Of a stretch of DNA of 64,000 bases, positions 23,545 to 31,882 are shown one piece after another. Numbering within the stretch: the stretch's first letter is position 1; each line of letters opens with the position of its first letter. The DNA is taken from contig NZ_CP032869.1 of NCBI RefSeq assembly GCF_003576455.2, forward strand, positions 5,952,001 to 6,016,000. The letters are read 5' to 3'. Below the pieces are notes generated by a model. The model saw nothing but the letters and a program-made list of their open reading frames with translations. It searched no databases and was not told the origin of the DNA. The DNA comes from Mucilaginibacter celer. GTDB lineage: Bacteria > Bacteroidota > Bacteroidia > Sphingobacteriales > Sphingobacteriaceae. The translations under genes were made by a program, and so were the position numbers.

Positions 23545-26352
23545 CTAATGTGCCTCCAGCCAGTTCACACCCGTACCAATCTCCACCAAAATAGGCACTT
23601 CGGTTTTAATGGCTGTTTTCATGTTGTGCATAATAATGGGTTTAACAATTTCAACCTCGTTGTTGGGTACATCAAACACCAACTCGTCATGCACCTGCAT
23701 GGTCATGCGGGATGCCAGGTTTTGGGCTTTAAATTCTTTATGGATATTGATCATGGCTATCTTGATCATATCTGCTGCCGAGCCTTGTATCGGCGCGTTA
23801 ATGGCATTTCGCTCGGCAAAACCACGAACGGTGGCATTGGCCGAATTGATATCGCGCAGGTAACGGCGGCGACCCATCAGCGTGCATACATAACCGTTTT
23901 CGCGGGCGAAGTTCATGGTATCGCTCATGTATTGTTTAATACCGGCAAACTGCACAAAGTACTGCTCGATAATATCGGCAGCCTCCTTACGCGGAATGCC
24001 CAGGCTTTGTGATAAACCAAAAGCCGATTGACCGTAGATGATCCCGAAGTTAACAGCCTTGGCATTTCGGCGTTGGTCGCTGGTTACCTGGTCAAGAGGC
24101 ACGCCGTAAACATTGGCTGCGGTGGCGGTGTGAATATCCAGATTATCAACAAATGCCTGCATCATGTTCGGATCTTTACTGATCTCGGCAATGATGCGCA
24201 GTTCAATCTGCGAGTAATCGGCAGATACTATCGTGTGGTCTTTATCCCGAGGGATAAATGCCTTACGCACCTCGCGGCCCCGCTCGGTACGGATAGGGAT
24301 GTTTTGCAGGTTAGGGTTAACGCTGCTTAGCCTGCCGGTAGCGGCCACGGCCTGGTTGTATGAGGTGTGCACCCTCCCGGTTTTGGGGTTCACCATTTGC
24401 GGCAGCGCATCAACATAGGTTGATTTTAATTTTTGCAACTGGCGGAAATCCAAAATATCGCGCACAATATCACTTTTGGCAGCCAATGAAAGCAGTACAT
24501 CCTCGCCGGTTTGATACTGGCCGGTTTTGGTTTTTTTGGCTTTGGGGTCGAGCATCAGTTTTTCAAACAGCACTTCGCCCAGTTGTTTTGGTGATGCGAT
24601 GTTGAATTTTACGCCGGCTTTTTCATAAACCGTTTTTTCGTACTGCGCTATGTCGGTTTCCAGTTGTTTGCTGAAATCGCGCAGGGTATCATGATCTATT
24701 TTTACCCCCTCGTACTCCATATCGGCCAGTACATAAATAAGCGGGTGCTCTATTTCATTTACCAGTTTTTCGCCTTCAACTTCCTTCAGTTTGGGCTCAA
24801 AAATGGTTTTAAGTTGCAGGGTGATATCGGCGTCTTCGGCAGCGTACTCTTTGATCTTTTCAATTTCCACATCGCGCATGGTACCCTGGTTTTTGCCTTT
24901 AGGGCCTATGAGTTCGGTAATGGAAACAGGTTTGTAGCCCAGGTAATTTTCCGACAGGATATCCATATTATGGCGCGTATCCGGATCGAGGATATAATGA
25001 GCCAGCATGGTATCAAACAGGGTGCCTTTAACTTCAATATTATACCATTTCAGCATCAGCACATCAAACTTAATGTTTTGCCCTATTTTGCCGATGCTTT
25101 CGTTTTCAAGCACCGCCTTAAATTCGGTAACAATGCTTAGCGCCTCGGTTTGATCTGCCGGAACAGGTACATACCAGCCCTCGCCGGGTTTAACTGAAAA
25201 CGACAGGCCTACCAGTTCGCAATAGTTAGGATCGGTACCGGTAGTTTCTGTATCAAAGCAGAAAGTTTGCTGCGCTGATAATACTTTGATAAGCGCTGCA
25301 CGGCTTTCAACCGTATCGGCCAGGTGATATTGGTGCGGGGTGTTATTGATGTTTTTGGCAGCGATGGTAATGTCTTCGCGGATATCTTCCACATCAACAG
25401 CTAAAGTAGCGCGACCGGTTGCCGTTGGGTTACCAAAAAGATCGATCTGGGTGCCGGCGGGTTTTAACTCGGTAATGCTGAAATCATCGCCAAACACACG
25501 ACGGCCCAAAGTGCGGAATTCCAGCTCGGCAAAAAGCGGTTCCAACAGCTCCTTGCTTGGCGCGCATACTTCCAGGCCTTCTTCGTCAAGCTCAACCGGC
25601 ACATCCAGCAATATAGTGGCCAGTTTTTTTGATAGCAAACCCTGCTCTGCAAATTGCTCTACGTTTTCGCGCTGCTTGCCTTTTAACTCGTGACTGTTGG
25701 CTATAATGTTTTCCATCGAGCCATACTGTTTAATGAGCGCTTTAGCCGTTTTTTCGCCGATGCCTGGTATGCCAGGGATGTTATCAACTGCATCACCCCA
25801 TAATCCTAAAATATCAATTACCTGGTGAACATGCTCAATTTCCCATTTGGCAAGCACTTCCTTAACGCCTAATATTTCCATCTCGTTACCCATTCGGGCC
25901 GGTTTGTAAATGAAAATATTATCAGATACCAGCTGGGCAAAATCTTTATCAGGCGTCATACAGAAAACGGTATAGCCCTTTTGCTCGGCTTTTTTGGCAA
26001 GGGTACCAATAATATCATCAGCCTCGTAACCATCCGAAGTGATAACCGGGATATTGAAACCTAATATGATCTTGATAACATAAGGCAAGGCCTTGGCCAG
26101 ATCTTCGGGCATGGCTTCGCGGTGGGCCTTATAGCCTTCAAAATCGGTATGGCGTTCGGTTGGGGCTTCGGTATCAAAAACTACCGCCATGTGGGTGGGG
26201 GCTTCTTTTTTCAACACATCCAGCAGTGTATTGGTAAAACCCATCATTGCCGAGGTGTTTAACCCGTTTGATGTAAAGCGGGGTGTTTTACTTAAAGCAA
26301 AATGCGCCCGGTAAATGAGGGCCATTCCATCCAATAGAAATAGTTTTTTCAT
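23545..26352 (-). CDS. polA: DNA polymerase I
   Basis: A 935-residue polymerase with all three domains. Residues 1-290 are the 5' nuclease (PIGYNGDDLLAL-type metal residues in DGYEADDIIG and CMTPDKDFAQL, helix-hairpin-helix NIPGIPGIGEKTAKALI). The 3'-5' exonuclease keeps its DxE pair, Asp367 and Glu369 in FCFDTETTG, so proofreading should work. The polymerase part has SADYSQIELR, RRNAKAVNFGIIYGQ and VHDELVFDV. Function: Okazaki fragment processing and repair. It is a single gene; the 235-bp upstream gap has only repeated GATTTcACTGATT words. Confidence 0.98.
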   Translation of the reverse strand: MKKLFLLDGMALIYRAHFALSKTPRFTSNGLNTSAMMGFTNTLLDVLKKEAPTHMAVVFDTEAPTERHTDFEGYKAHREAMPEDLAKALPYVIKIILGFNIPVITSDGYEADDIIGTLAKKAEQKGYTVFCMTPDKDFAQLVSDNIFIYKPARMGNEMEILGVKEVLAKWEIEHVHQVIDILGLWGDAVDNIPGIPGIGEKTAKALIKQYGSMENIIANSHELKGKQRENVEQFAEQGLLSKKLATILLDVPVELDEEGLEVCAPSKELLEPLFAELEFRTLGRRVFGDDFSITELKPAGTQIDLFGNPTATGRATLAVDVEDIREDITIAAKNINNTPHQYHLADTVESRAALIKVLSAQQTFCFDTETTGTDPNYCELVGLSFSVKPGEGWYVPVPADQTEALSIVTEFKAVLENESIGKIGQNIKFDVLMLKWYNIEVKGTLFDTMLAHYILDPDTRHNMDILSENYLGYKPVSITELIGPKGKNQGTMRDVEIEKIKEYAAEDADITLQLKTIFEPKLKEVEGEKLVNEIEHPLIYVLADMEYEGVKIDHDTLRDFSKQLETDIAQYEKTVYEKAGVKFNIASPKQLGEVLFEKLMLDPKAKKTKTGQYQTGEDVLLSLAAKSDIVRDILDFRQLQKLKSTYVDALPQMVNPKTGRVHTSYNQAVAATGRLSSVNPNLQNIPIRTERGREVRKAFIPRDKDHTIVSADYSQIELRIIAEISKDPNMMQAFVDNLDIHTATAANVYGVPLDQVTSDQRRNAKAVNFGIIYGQSAFGLSQSLGIPRKEAADIIEQYFVQFAGIKQYMSDTMNFARENGYVCTLMGRRRYLRDINSANATVRGFAERNAINAPIQGSAADMIKIAMINIHKEFKAQNLASRMTMQVHDELVFDVPNNEVEIVKPIIMHNMKTAIKTEVPILVEIGTGVNWLEAH

Positions 26353-26587
26353 CTTTTTATGATTTCACTGATTAGTTTTTTTATGATTTAACTGATTGGT
26401 TTGATTTCACAGATTGAAAACGATAAACCGCAGCAAATTGATAACTTAACTCATCAATGTGATTTTTCCCGTCTCAAAAATACAATTATTGTTGACGAAT
26501 AATCATCGCCTCCTGCCCGAAAGTGAGAAGCCGTAAAGCATCGGAAAGAATCGGTGAAATCAAATCAATCAGTGCAATCGCAAAAAA

Positions 26588-27151
26588 TCACTTAAAACTA
26601 CAAGTAGGTATATGATCATTCACCATGCCCGTAGCCTGCATAAAGGCATAACAAATAGTAGTACCAAAAAATTTAAATCCGCGCTTTTTCATGTCCTTAG
26701 CAATAGCATCAGATTCGGGACTGGTTGCCGGAGTAGCGTTTGAGTGGTTCATGATGGCTTTACCTCCCGGCATAAAGCTGTACAGGTATTTATCAAACGA
26801 ACCAAACTCTTTTTGAATGTTAATGAACAGTTGGGCATTGGTGATTGAAGTTTTTATTTTGAGCCTGTTACGAATAATACCTTCATCCTGCATCAAACGA
26901 TCGGCATCCTCGTCCGTAAAGGCCGCTACTTTTTGCACATCAAAATTAGCGAAGGCGTTACGGTATGCTTCGCGGCGGCGCAATATGGTGATCCAGCTTA
27001 ATCCAGCCTGTGCCGATTCGAGAATTAAAAACTCGAAAAAAGTATGGTCATCGTGAATTTCCTTACCCCACTCTTCATCGTGGTATTTGATGTATAATTC
27101 GTCGATTCCCGGCCAGCGGCAGCGTTGTACGTTATCAGTTTGATTGCTCAT
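26588..27151 (-). CDS. tag: DNA-3-methyladenine glycosylase I
   Basis: A 187-residue base-excision glycosylase that removes 3-methyladenine. Family features are visible: RCRWPGIDELYIKYHDEEWGK near the start with Cys11, EFLILESAQAGLSWITILRRR, and the C-terminal FFGTTICYAFMQATGMVNDH followed by IPTC, whose His and Cys help form the zinc snap. Its ATG shares one base with the stop of the ExbD-like gene upstream (TAATG), so translation is coupled. The pairing with an ExbD-like protein is unexpected. Confidence 0.93.
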   Translation of the reverse strand: MSNQTDNVQRCRWPGIDELYIKYHDEEWGKEIHDDHTFFEFLILESAQAGLSWITILRRREAYRNAFANFDVQKVAAFTDEDADRLMQDEGIIRNRLKIKTSITNAQLFINIQKEFGSFDKYLYSFMPGGKAIMNHSNATPATSPESDAIAKDMKKRGFKFFGTTICYAFMQATGMVNDHIPTCSFK

Positions 27152-27750
27152 TATATTTGTTTTTTGTAGGAATAGATGATTGAAAATTTATTGATTTTTT
27201 GTTGCCCCAACATCGCTATCACATTTTTGATGTTGGGATATGGCGTATCAGCATCAGCCATAATAAAAATGTGCGACCATCTGCCATACTTTTCAAACGT
27301 AACCTTGCGGGATATTTTTATCCATTCAGCTAATTCATCGGTTGTTAATCCTGGCTGATTGTAATAATCCGTAGCGTTATAGTAGCCTGAAATGTATTTT
27401 TTTATTGTTGTCAAGGGTGTCCCGATCACATCTGTTTCACAAAATTTGGTTGCCTCAGCCTGTGTAAATTCGGTACCATGCCCCTTTCCTATTTGTTTTA
27501 ATGCCACTTCGCGAATATCCGCGACATCAAGCTTTAACATCAATTTGTTCTGGCCGATGAGTATGGTAGTCGCATAGCCATCGGGGTCAGCAGTATTAAA
27601 ATACGATCCGGTTGGCAAATTGATAGCCAAAGGATAACGGATAGCCGGCCGACCGCAGAGGATGAGGAATGCCAGAGCGATAAACAATAAGTTAAACATC
27701 GGAAACATATCGATACCGAAATGTTTTCTGCGGGATTTAGATTTATACAT
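27151..27750 (-). CDS. ExbD/TolR-like biopolymer transport protein
   Basis: A 199-residue protein with the ExbD layout: a short basic N-terminus (MYKSKSRRKHFGIDMFPMFN), one membrane segment (LLFIALAFLILCG) and a periplasmic domain with a C-terminal IFIMADADTPYPNIKNVIAMLGQ stretch. ExbD normally works with ExbB and TonB to energise receptors; no exbB is adjacent. The conserved membrane Asp that carries protons in ExbD is present as IDMFP at residues 13-17 (Asp14), just before the segment. Couples translationally to tag. Confidence 0.75.
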   Translation of the reverse strand: MYKSKSRRKHFGIDMFPMFNLLFIALAFLILCGRPAIRYPLAINLPTGSYFNTADPDGYATTILIGQNKLMLKLDVADIREVALKQIGKGHGTEFTQAEATKFCETDVIGTPLTTIKKYISGYYNATDYYNQPGLTTDELAEWIKISRKVTFEKYGRWSHIFIMADADTPYPNIKNVIAMLGQQKINKFSIIYSYKKQI

Positions 27751-27786
27751 GATGTGACAGGTTAAGTGACGTATTAATCAGCAATA

Positions 27787-27829
27787 TTATAAGGCGTAAA
27801 CTCTGTAATAGCGCATTTACTCCTTATAA
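27787..27829 (-). other. Imperfect stem-loop after the AhpD-like gene
   Basis: TTATAAGG plus GTAAA on the left, with one mismatch, pairs with TTTAC plus CCTTATAA on the right around a 15-base loop. It lies 17 bp beyond the AhpD-like gene stop; no U-run follows, so terminator activity is unclear. Confidence 0.35.
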
Positions 27830-27845
27830 CGCTGCCGTCATGTAC

Positions 27846-28193
27846 TTATTTCACTTCATTCAATTCGTCCCAGTACTCCACTGCTCTGCGGTAATGCGGA
27901 ATCACTATCGAGCCGCCAACCAAATTGGCAATCATAAACACCTCGTTCATCTCATCATGCTTAACACCTGCCTCAAAACATTTGCCCAGGTGATATTTAA
28001 TACAATCATCGCAACGCAAAACCATACTGGCAACCAGGCCAAGCATTTCTTTAGTTTTAACATCCAACGCACCTTCGGCGTAGCTGGTGGTATCGAGGGC
28101 GAAAAAGCGTTTAATATTGGTGTTGGCGGTTTCCGTGATCCTGTCGTTCATTTTGGTACGATAGGCATCAAATTCTTCTATCAGTTTTCCCAT
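27846..28193 (-). CDS. Carboxymuconolactone decarboxylase-like (AhpD-type) protein
   Basis: A 115-residue all-helical protein. The redox-type motif CDDC (in LRCDDCIKYHLGKCFEAGV) sits at about residues 56-59 and a conserved His follows at 63, as in AhpD and CMD-family proteins. Members act as alkyl-hydroperoxidase partners or as decarboxylases; the CxxC-xxx-H favours the peroxidase-type branch. Full length for the short form. It is a single minus-strand gene divergent from the first VOC gene. Confidence 0.88.
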   Translation of the reverse strand: MGKLIEEFDAYRTKMNDRITETANTNIKRFFALDTTSYAEGALDVKTKEMLGLVASMVLRCDDCIKYHLGKCFEAGVKHDEMNEVFMIANLVGGSIVIPHYRRAVEYWDELNEVK

Positions 28194-28308
28194 GGGATGC
28201 AGTGTTTATTGTTGAATAAATTATGAAGCTAATAAAGCTAAATTAATTAGCATTTTAAAATATTGATGATTATTTTTATCGCCGTAAATCAAATTTTACG
28301 CCCCGGTT

Positions 28309-28689
28309 ATGGAAAGCCTTTCGCCCAATATTTTTGTAAGCAACATGAACGAAACCATTAAGTTTTATGAACTTTTAGGTTTTAAAGTGGTTATGAGCGT
28401 ACCCGAAACCGGTGCCGACCTGGTTTGGACCATGATGACCAAAGGCGCTGTAACCATGATGTTCCAAACGTACGAAAGCCTGGCCGAAGACCTGCCCGAA
28501 ATACACCGCACCGACGGGGGCTCGCTGCTGCTCTACATCAACCTTAAAAATATCCGCGGTTTTTTTGATGAGATCAAAGATAAAGTAACAGTGCTGAAAG
28601 GCCTCGAGACAACTTTTTACGGCGCTACCGAGTTTTCGATAAAAGATAATAATGGTTACGTGCTTACTTTTGCGGAGCACGAGAGTTAA
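28309..28689 (+). CDS. VOC family (glyoxalase/bleomycin-resistance fold) protein 1
   Basis: A 126-residue single-domain VOC protein: N-terminal FVSNMNETIKFYELLGFKVV, middle GAVTMMFQTYESLAED, and the C-terminal EFSIKDNNGYVLTFAEH, which carries the conserved Glu-type metal-site position. VOC proteins are metal-dependent lyases, isomerases or antibiotic-binding proteins; no specific substrate is apparent. It is the first of two tandem plus-strand VOC genes, separated by a hairpin repeat of the CATTGCGAGG family. Confidence 0.88.
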   Translation: MESLSPNIFVSNMNETIKFYELLGFKVVMSVPETGADLVWTMMTKGAVTMMFQTYESLAEDLPEIHRTDGGSLLLYINLKNIRGFFDEIKDKVTVLKGLETTFYGATEFSIKDNNGYVLTFAEHES

Positions 28690-28695
28690 CAAAAT

Positions 28696-28777
28696 CGTCA
28701 TTGCGAGGAACGAAGCAATCGCACGGAAGCCAATCCGCTATGTATAGTTCGTGATTGCTTCGTTCCTCGCAATGACG
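28696..28777. repeat. CATTGCGAGG hairpin family (copy between the VOC genes)
   Basis: 82 bp. Left arm ends TTGCGAGGAACGAAGC plus AATCGCAC, right arm GTGATTGCTTCGTTCCTC plus GCAATGACG. The variable base pair is A on the left and T on the right, so the arms remain paired. Confidence 0.85.
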
Positions 28778-28798
28778 CCTTAATAGAATAGGGGCTTT

Positions 28799-29158
28799 AT
28801 GATCAACTTTAAACGCGCCGACCATATCCAGGTTTGCGTTCCGTTGGAGCGGCTGGAGGAGGCAAGAATTTTTTATACCGATGTTGTGGGCTTGGAGCGT
28901 ATTGAACGCCCGGCTTTCAACTCCAAAGGCTACTGGTTTCAGATAGCCGATATTCAGCTGCATTTAAGTACCGAAGAGGCTTTACCGCGCTCATCGCGCC
29001 ATACAGCTTTTGAAGTTGAAGATATTGCCGAAGCCCGCAGGCATTTGGAATGTTACGGAGTTGAATTTTGGGAAGAGCCGGTTATTCCGGGCCGTACAAG
29101 GTTTTCGTTTATTGATCCGTTTGGTAACAGGATGGAGTTGTTGCAGTTTACTCCCTAA
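28799..29158 (+). CDS. VOC family protein 2
   Basis: A 119-residue VOC protein beginning MINFKRADHIQVCVPLERLEEARIFYTDVVGL; the ligand His9 is in ADHIQV and the later Glu is near the C-terminus in DPFGNRMELLQF. The fold and the DPFGNRMEL ending are those of glyoxalase/fosfomycin-type proteins. It is not a close copy of the first VOC gene, which lacks the DPFGN ending. It ends just before another palindrome and converges with the alkyltransferase-like gene. Confidence 0.88.
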   Translation: MINFKRADHIQVCVPLERLEEARIFYTDVVGLERIERPAFNSKGYWFQIADIQLHLSTEEALPRSSRHTAFEVEDIAEARRHLECYGVEFWEEPVIPGRTRFSFIDPFGNRMELLQFTP

Positions 29159-29164
29159 ACCGAA

Positions 29165-29301
29165 TGTCATTTCGATAGAGCGGCGGGGAGGGAAGAGCGC
29201 CCGGGCGAAAGAGAAATCTTGTACGCCCCGCAAATCCGATAAGCATTTTGGCTCTGCACGGTATACAAGATTTCTCACTCGTTCCTCGTTTCGAAATGAC
29301 A
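29165..29301. repeat. Long palindromic element, GTCATTTCGA type
   Basis: 137 bp. Outer arms TGTCATTTCGA / TCGAAATGACA (11 bp) and inner arms GAGAAATCTTGTA / TACAAGATTTCTC (13 bp) are perfect; the left inner linker is GC-rich. It fills the convergent gap between the second VOC gene and the alkyltransferase-like gene. Confidence 0.75.
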
Positions 29302-29315
29302 ATTTTTATTTTTAA

Positions 29316-29648
29316 TCACAGCGCCAGCTCCACCATCGGATCCCAAAACACAGTTTTAAAATCCTGTACCTGATCATCTTCCACCCTTACCCCTTCGCTT
29401 TCCAGCATCTCGGCCATGCAGTTACCACCAAAATGCCCCTTGGCGGTTAGCAAACCAACGCGGTTTACTACCCTATGTGCCGGCACAGGTGGTTTTGCAC
29501 CTCCGGCAGCTTGCATAGCCCAACCCACCATGCGCGATGAACCTTTGGTACCAAGGTAAGCGGCAATAGCACCATATGATGTTACCCGCCCCACCGGGAT
29601 GAGCCGGGCTACCTGGTATACCTTTTCAAAAAAATTAATCTCCTCCAT
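29316..29648 (-). CDS. Alkyltransferase-like protein (MGMT family, active-site Cys replaced by Ala)
   Basis: A 110-residue protein with the C-terminal half of O6-alkylguanine-DNA alkyltransferases: GRVTSYGAIAAYLG and then PVPAHRVVNRVG. The catalytic motif PCHRV of true transferases is PAHRV here, with Ala57 in place of Cys. That is the definition of an ATL protein, which binds damaged bases and recruits nucleotide excision repair rather than transferring the alkyl group. Its start overlaps the trmB stop by one base (TAATG). Confidence 0.9.
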   Translation of the reverse strand: MEEINFFEKVYQVARLIPVGRVTSYGAIAAYLGTKGSSRMVGWAMQAAGGAKPPVPAHRVVNRVGLLTAKGHFGGNCMAEMLESEGVRVEDDQVQDFKTVFWDPMVELAL

Positions 29649-30307
29649 TAAGCATTTCCCGGAAATGAAAACTTAAGGTAGTTAATGTTCTTGTTATCAT
29701 TTAAATATTTTTTTTCGTAATAGGTTTTGATCGAGAGCACCTCATCTGCATATTCTGAATTGTACAGATCTTCGGTTTTAATGTGAAGGTTTAGTTTCAT
29801 CTCTTCAATCTTTTCGGCGGTGTAAGCGTGTAAGCCGTCGTTATCTGTTTTCAGGTTAACAAAGCCTCCCGGTTTAAGGATGCTCACATATTTTTCGAGG
29901 AAGCGTGGCGAAGTTAAACGCTTTTTTTCGCGGCTTAACTGTGGCTGCGGATCCGGGAAAGTGATCCAGATCTCGTCAATCTCGCCGGGAGCAAAATAAT
30001 CCAGCAGGTTTTCTATCTGGATGCGGAGGAAAGCCACATTAGGCACGCCGTCTTCAATGGCAGTTTTGGCTCCGCGCCAAATGCGGTTGCCTTTATAATC
30101 GATACCGATAAAATTTTTATTTGGGAAAAGGCGGGCAAGGTTAACGGTGTACTCACCTTTGCCGCAGGCCAGTTCAAGTACAACCGGGTTATCATTTTTA
30201 AAAAACTCCCGGCTCCATTGGCCGTTAAACGGTTTACCTGCATCTAATTGCAGTACATTGCTAAAAGTTTCAACTTCGGCAAAACGCCTTAACTTATCTT
30301 TTCCCAC
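29648..30307 (-). CDS. trmB: tRNA (guanine-N7)-methyltransferase
   Basis: A 219-residue SAM-dependent enzyme that methylates G46 of tRNAs. The SAM site ELACGKGEYTVNLARLFP is near residues 45-62, followed by GIDYKGNRIWRGAK and the family signature WITFPDPQPQLSREKKRLT. Standard length. It is the upstream gene of a coupled pair with the alkyltransferase-like gene (1-bp overlap). The 281-bp upstream gap holds a hairpin-family copy. Confidence 0.95.
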   Translation of the reverse strand: MGKDKLRRFAEVETFSNVLQLDAGKPFNGQWSREFFKNDNPVVLELACGKGEYTVNLARLFPNKNFIGIDYKGNRIWRGAKTAIEDGVPNVAFLRIQIENLLDYFAPGEIDEIWITFPDPQPQLSREKKRLTSPRFLEKYVSILKPGGFVNLKTDNDGLHAYTAEKIEEMKLNLHIKTEDLYNSEYADEVLSIKTYYEKKYLNDNKNINYLKFSFPGNA

Positions 30308-30404
30308 TTTAATTTTTTAAAATAAAGCGCAAAAGTATTGAATTTATTTTAACAGGGATAGTTTGAGTGATAGTGGGTGATTAAAGCGGAAAGAATAGTC
30401 ATCA

Positions 30405-30498
30405 CGTCATTGCGAGGTACGAAGCAATCGCACGGAAGTAGAGCAGCTATACAAATCCCCCTGTACAGTTCGCGATTGCTTCGTACCTCGCAATGACG
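30405..30498. repeat. CATTGCGAGG hairpin family (copy upstream of trmB)
   Basis: 94 bp. Left arm CGTCATTGCGAGGTACGAAG plus CAATCGCAC, right arm TTCGCGATTGCTTCGTACCTC plus GCAATGACG. The variable pair is T on the left and A on the right, paired as in the other copies. The rest of the gap has no gene. Confidence 0.85.
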
Positions 30499-30588
30499 AC
30501 TGGGAGAGAATATATTGAGTATTAACACAAATTGCCTTGCAAACAGCAAAGCAATCGATCAATTTTTTGATGTAGATAGTAAAAAAAC

Positions 30589-31035
30589 TTACACTACCGC
30601 CCCACCCACCGGTTTAACATAAGGTGCCGGCTTATATTCCTTATCCTCTTTCTTTTTAGTGAATTTAGCAAACAGAGCTTTGGCTTTATCCCAAACGCCG
30701 CTTACGGTTTCTTCGCTTACATAGTTGGATGCTTTTTGCGATACCAAACCAACCAGGGTTTTTACCAAAAAGTTGGAGTGTTTAAACAGCGTTTTATTTA
30801 ATGCCAGCGGAATGATAAATCTTGATACCAGGTTAAGCATATCCGGGTGGAAAATACTGGTGCCTTTTATGGCATCAGTATCATTGGAGCGTGGAAATAA
30901 GGTTAATGCCGTTGAAAAAATGGCAGAGGGGCTGTTTACCCTTGCTTTTAATGCAATGGCTTGTTCCTTTTCGAGGGCCTTAAGTCTGAATATTTCGGCC
31001 TGTAAATCGCTTATATTGGTGATGTGAAGATCCAT
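30589..31035 (-). CDS. Hypothetical protein, holin/YtxH cluster
   Basis: A 148-residue mostly helical protein: an N-terminal amphipathic coiled-coil-like stretch (ISDLQAEIFRLKALEKEQAIALKARVN), a hydrophobic middle (FIIPLALNKTLF, NFLVKTLVGLVSQ) and a Lys/Asp-rich tail. No family is recognised by eye. It is the last gene of a three-gene run (YtxH-type, holin-like, this one) often found together in Bacteroidota; its stop is 3 bp from the holin-like stop region, start to stop gap 3 bp. An envelope-stress role is inference. Confidence 0.7.
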   Translation of the reverse strand: MDLHITNISDLQAEIFRLKALEKEQAIALKARVNSPSAIFSTALTLFPRSNDTDAIKGTSIFHPDMLNLVSRFIIPLALNKTLFKHSNFLVKTLVGLVSQKASNYVSEETVSGVWDKAKALFAKFTKKKEDKEYKPAPYVKPVGGAVV

Positions 31036-31038
31036 GGT

Positions 31039-31389
31039 TTATCGTTTAAATATTTTTTGGATAAAGATGTTGATCAACGGCCGCTCGAGGTTCCGTTTAA
31101 ATATCTTGATAAACATGGCTATCAAAAAGTAAAGTACGGCAACACATCCAAACCCTGCCCAATACGAATGGAATACAGTGGCCAGGTAAAAACCAAGTGT
31201 AACACTGGCAAAAAGAAAGGCCAGCACCATGCTGATTACAACTACCACATCAGCAATAATGCTTGCCAAAATGGATGTGCCGCCTTCAATTGCTTCATAC
31301 TTTAAAAGCTTAAACCGCAGTTCGGCGTATTCTTTTAATTGCTCAATAATAGGAGGTACTGGTGGCGGAGTTTCTTTTTTCTCTTCCAT
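31039..31389 (-). CDS. Phage holin family (DUF1469-like) membrane protein
   Basis: A 116-residue protein with a charged N-terminus, EQLKEYAELRFKLLKYEAIEG, and two transmembrane helices separated by a short turn (VVISMVLAFLFASVTLG then FHSYWAGFGCVAVLYFLIAMFI), ending in a positively charged tail. That layout matches DUF1469/putative holin family proteins, which are usually not phage-derived in Bacteroidota. It sits between the YtxH-type gene and the 148-residue hypothetical gene on the same strand. Confidence 0.75.
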   Translation of the reverse strand: MEEKKETPPPVPPIIEQLKEYAELRFKLLKYEAIEGGTSILASIIADVVVVISMVLAFLFASVTLGFYLATVFHSYWAGFGCVAVLYFLIAMFIKIFKRNLERPLINIFIQKIFKR

Positions 31390-31405
31390 AGGTAAGGTTA
31401 TAGAA

Positions 31406-31437
31406 TCCCGGGTTTAGCTGAAGGGCTAAACCCGGGA
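31406..31437 (-). other. Intercistronic stem-loop between YtxH-type and holin-like genes
   Basis: Perfect 13-bp stem TCCCGGGTTTAGC / GCTAAACCCGGGA around a 6-base TGAAGG loop. No U-run follows. It lies inside the gene cluster, so it may be an mRNA processing or stability element, or an attenuator. Confidence 0.55.
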
Positions 31438-31453
31438 CAGGGTATAATGATGT

Positions 31454-31720
31454 TTAAGCGTGCTCCAGGTCGTCCTGGTATTCTTCTTCGGCGCCTTTAA
31501 TTTTGGTTTTGATGTTTTCAACAACCTTGTCTTTCAAACCAACCAGGTTATCAATTTCGGCAGCGGCAGTATCTTTGATAGATTCGCCAAGATTTTTTAA
31601 TGATTCGCTAAGCTTATCGCGGGTTTCATTGCCTTTATCAGGTGCAAACAAAATGCCTAAAGCTGCCCCTGCCGCCAAACCGGCAAGTAATGCAACAACT
31701 ATTTTTGAGTTATCGTTCAT
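31454..31720 (-). CDS. YtxH-like general stress protein
   Basis: An 88-residue protein with a small hydrophobic N-terminal helix, IVVALLAGLAAGAALGILFAP, then DKGNETRDKLSESLKNLGESIKD and an amphipathic helical tail. The APDKG turn and the coiled-coil-like remainder are the YtxH/Gsp family pattern. These are small membrane-associated stress proteins of unknown function. It leads the holin/148-residue cluster. Confidence 0.85.
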   Translation of the reverse strand: MNDNSKIVVALLAGLAAGAALGILFAPDKGNETRDKLSESLKNLGESIKDTAAAEIDNLVGLKDKVVENIKTKIKGAEEEYQDDLEHA

Positions 31721-31882
31721 TGTAATATAATTATAAGTTGAACACTTGATTAGTTACTTGTAAATATCCTGCCAAATATGTGCATTTGGCCCATTTATTT
31801 TTATTTAAGTATAAATTAATTTTTTGGCGGTGCCCAATTTTTACCCGCTGTTCACAAAACTGTGCAGCGTTGTAGCTATACT

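Noticed and set aside
24664..25140. 158-residue plus-strand frame opposite polA
   Set aside because: Inside polA, which has full domain support.
31039..31389. Holin-like gene considered as evidence of a prophage
   Set aside because: No lysin, capsid or tail genes nearby; the family is common in normal Bacteroidota chromosomes.
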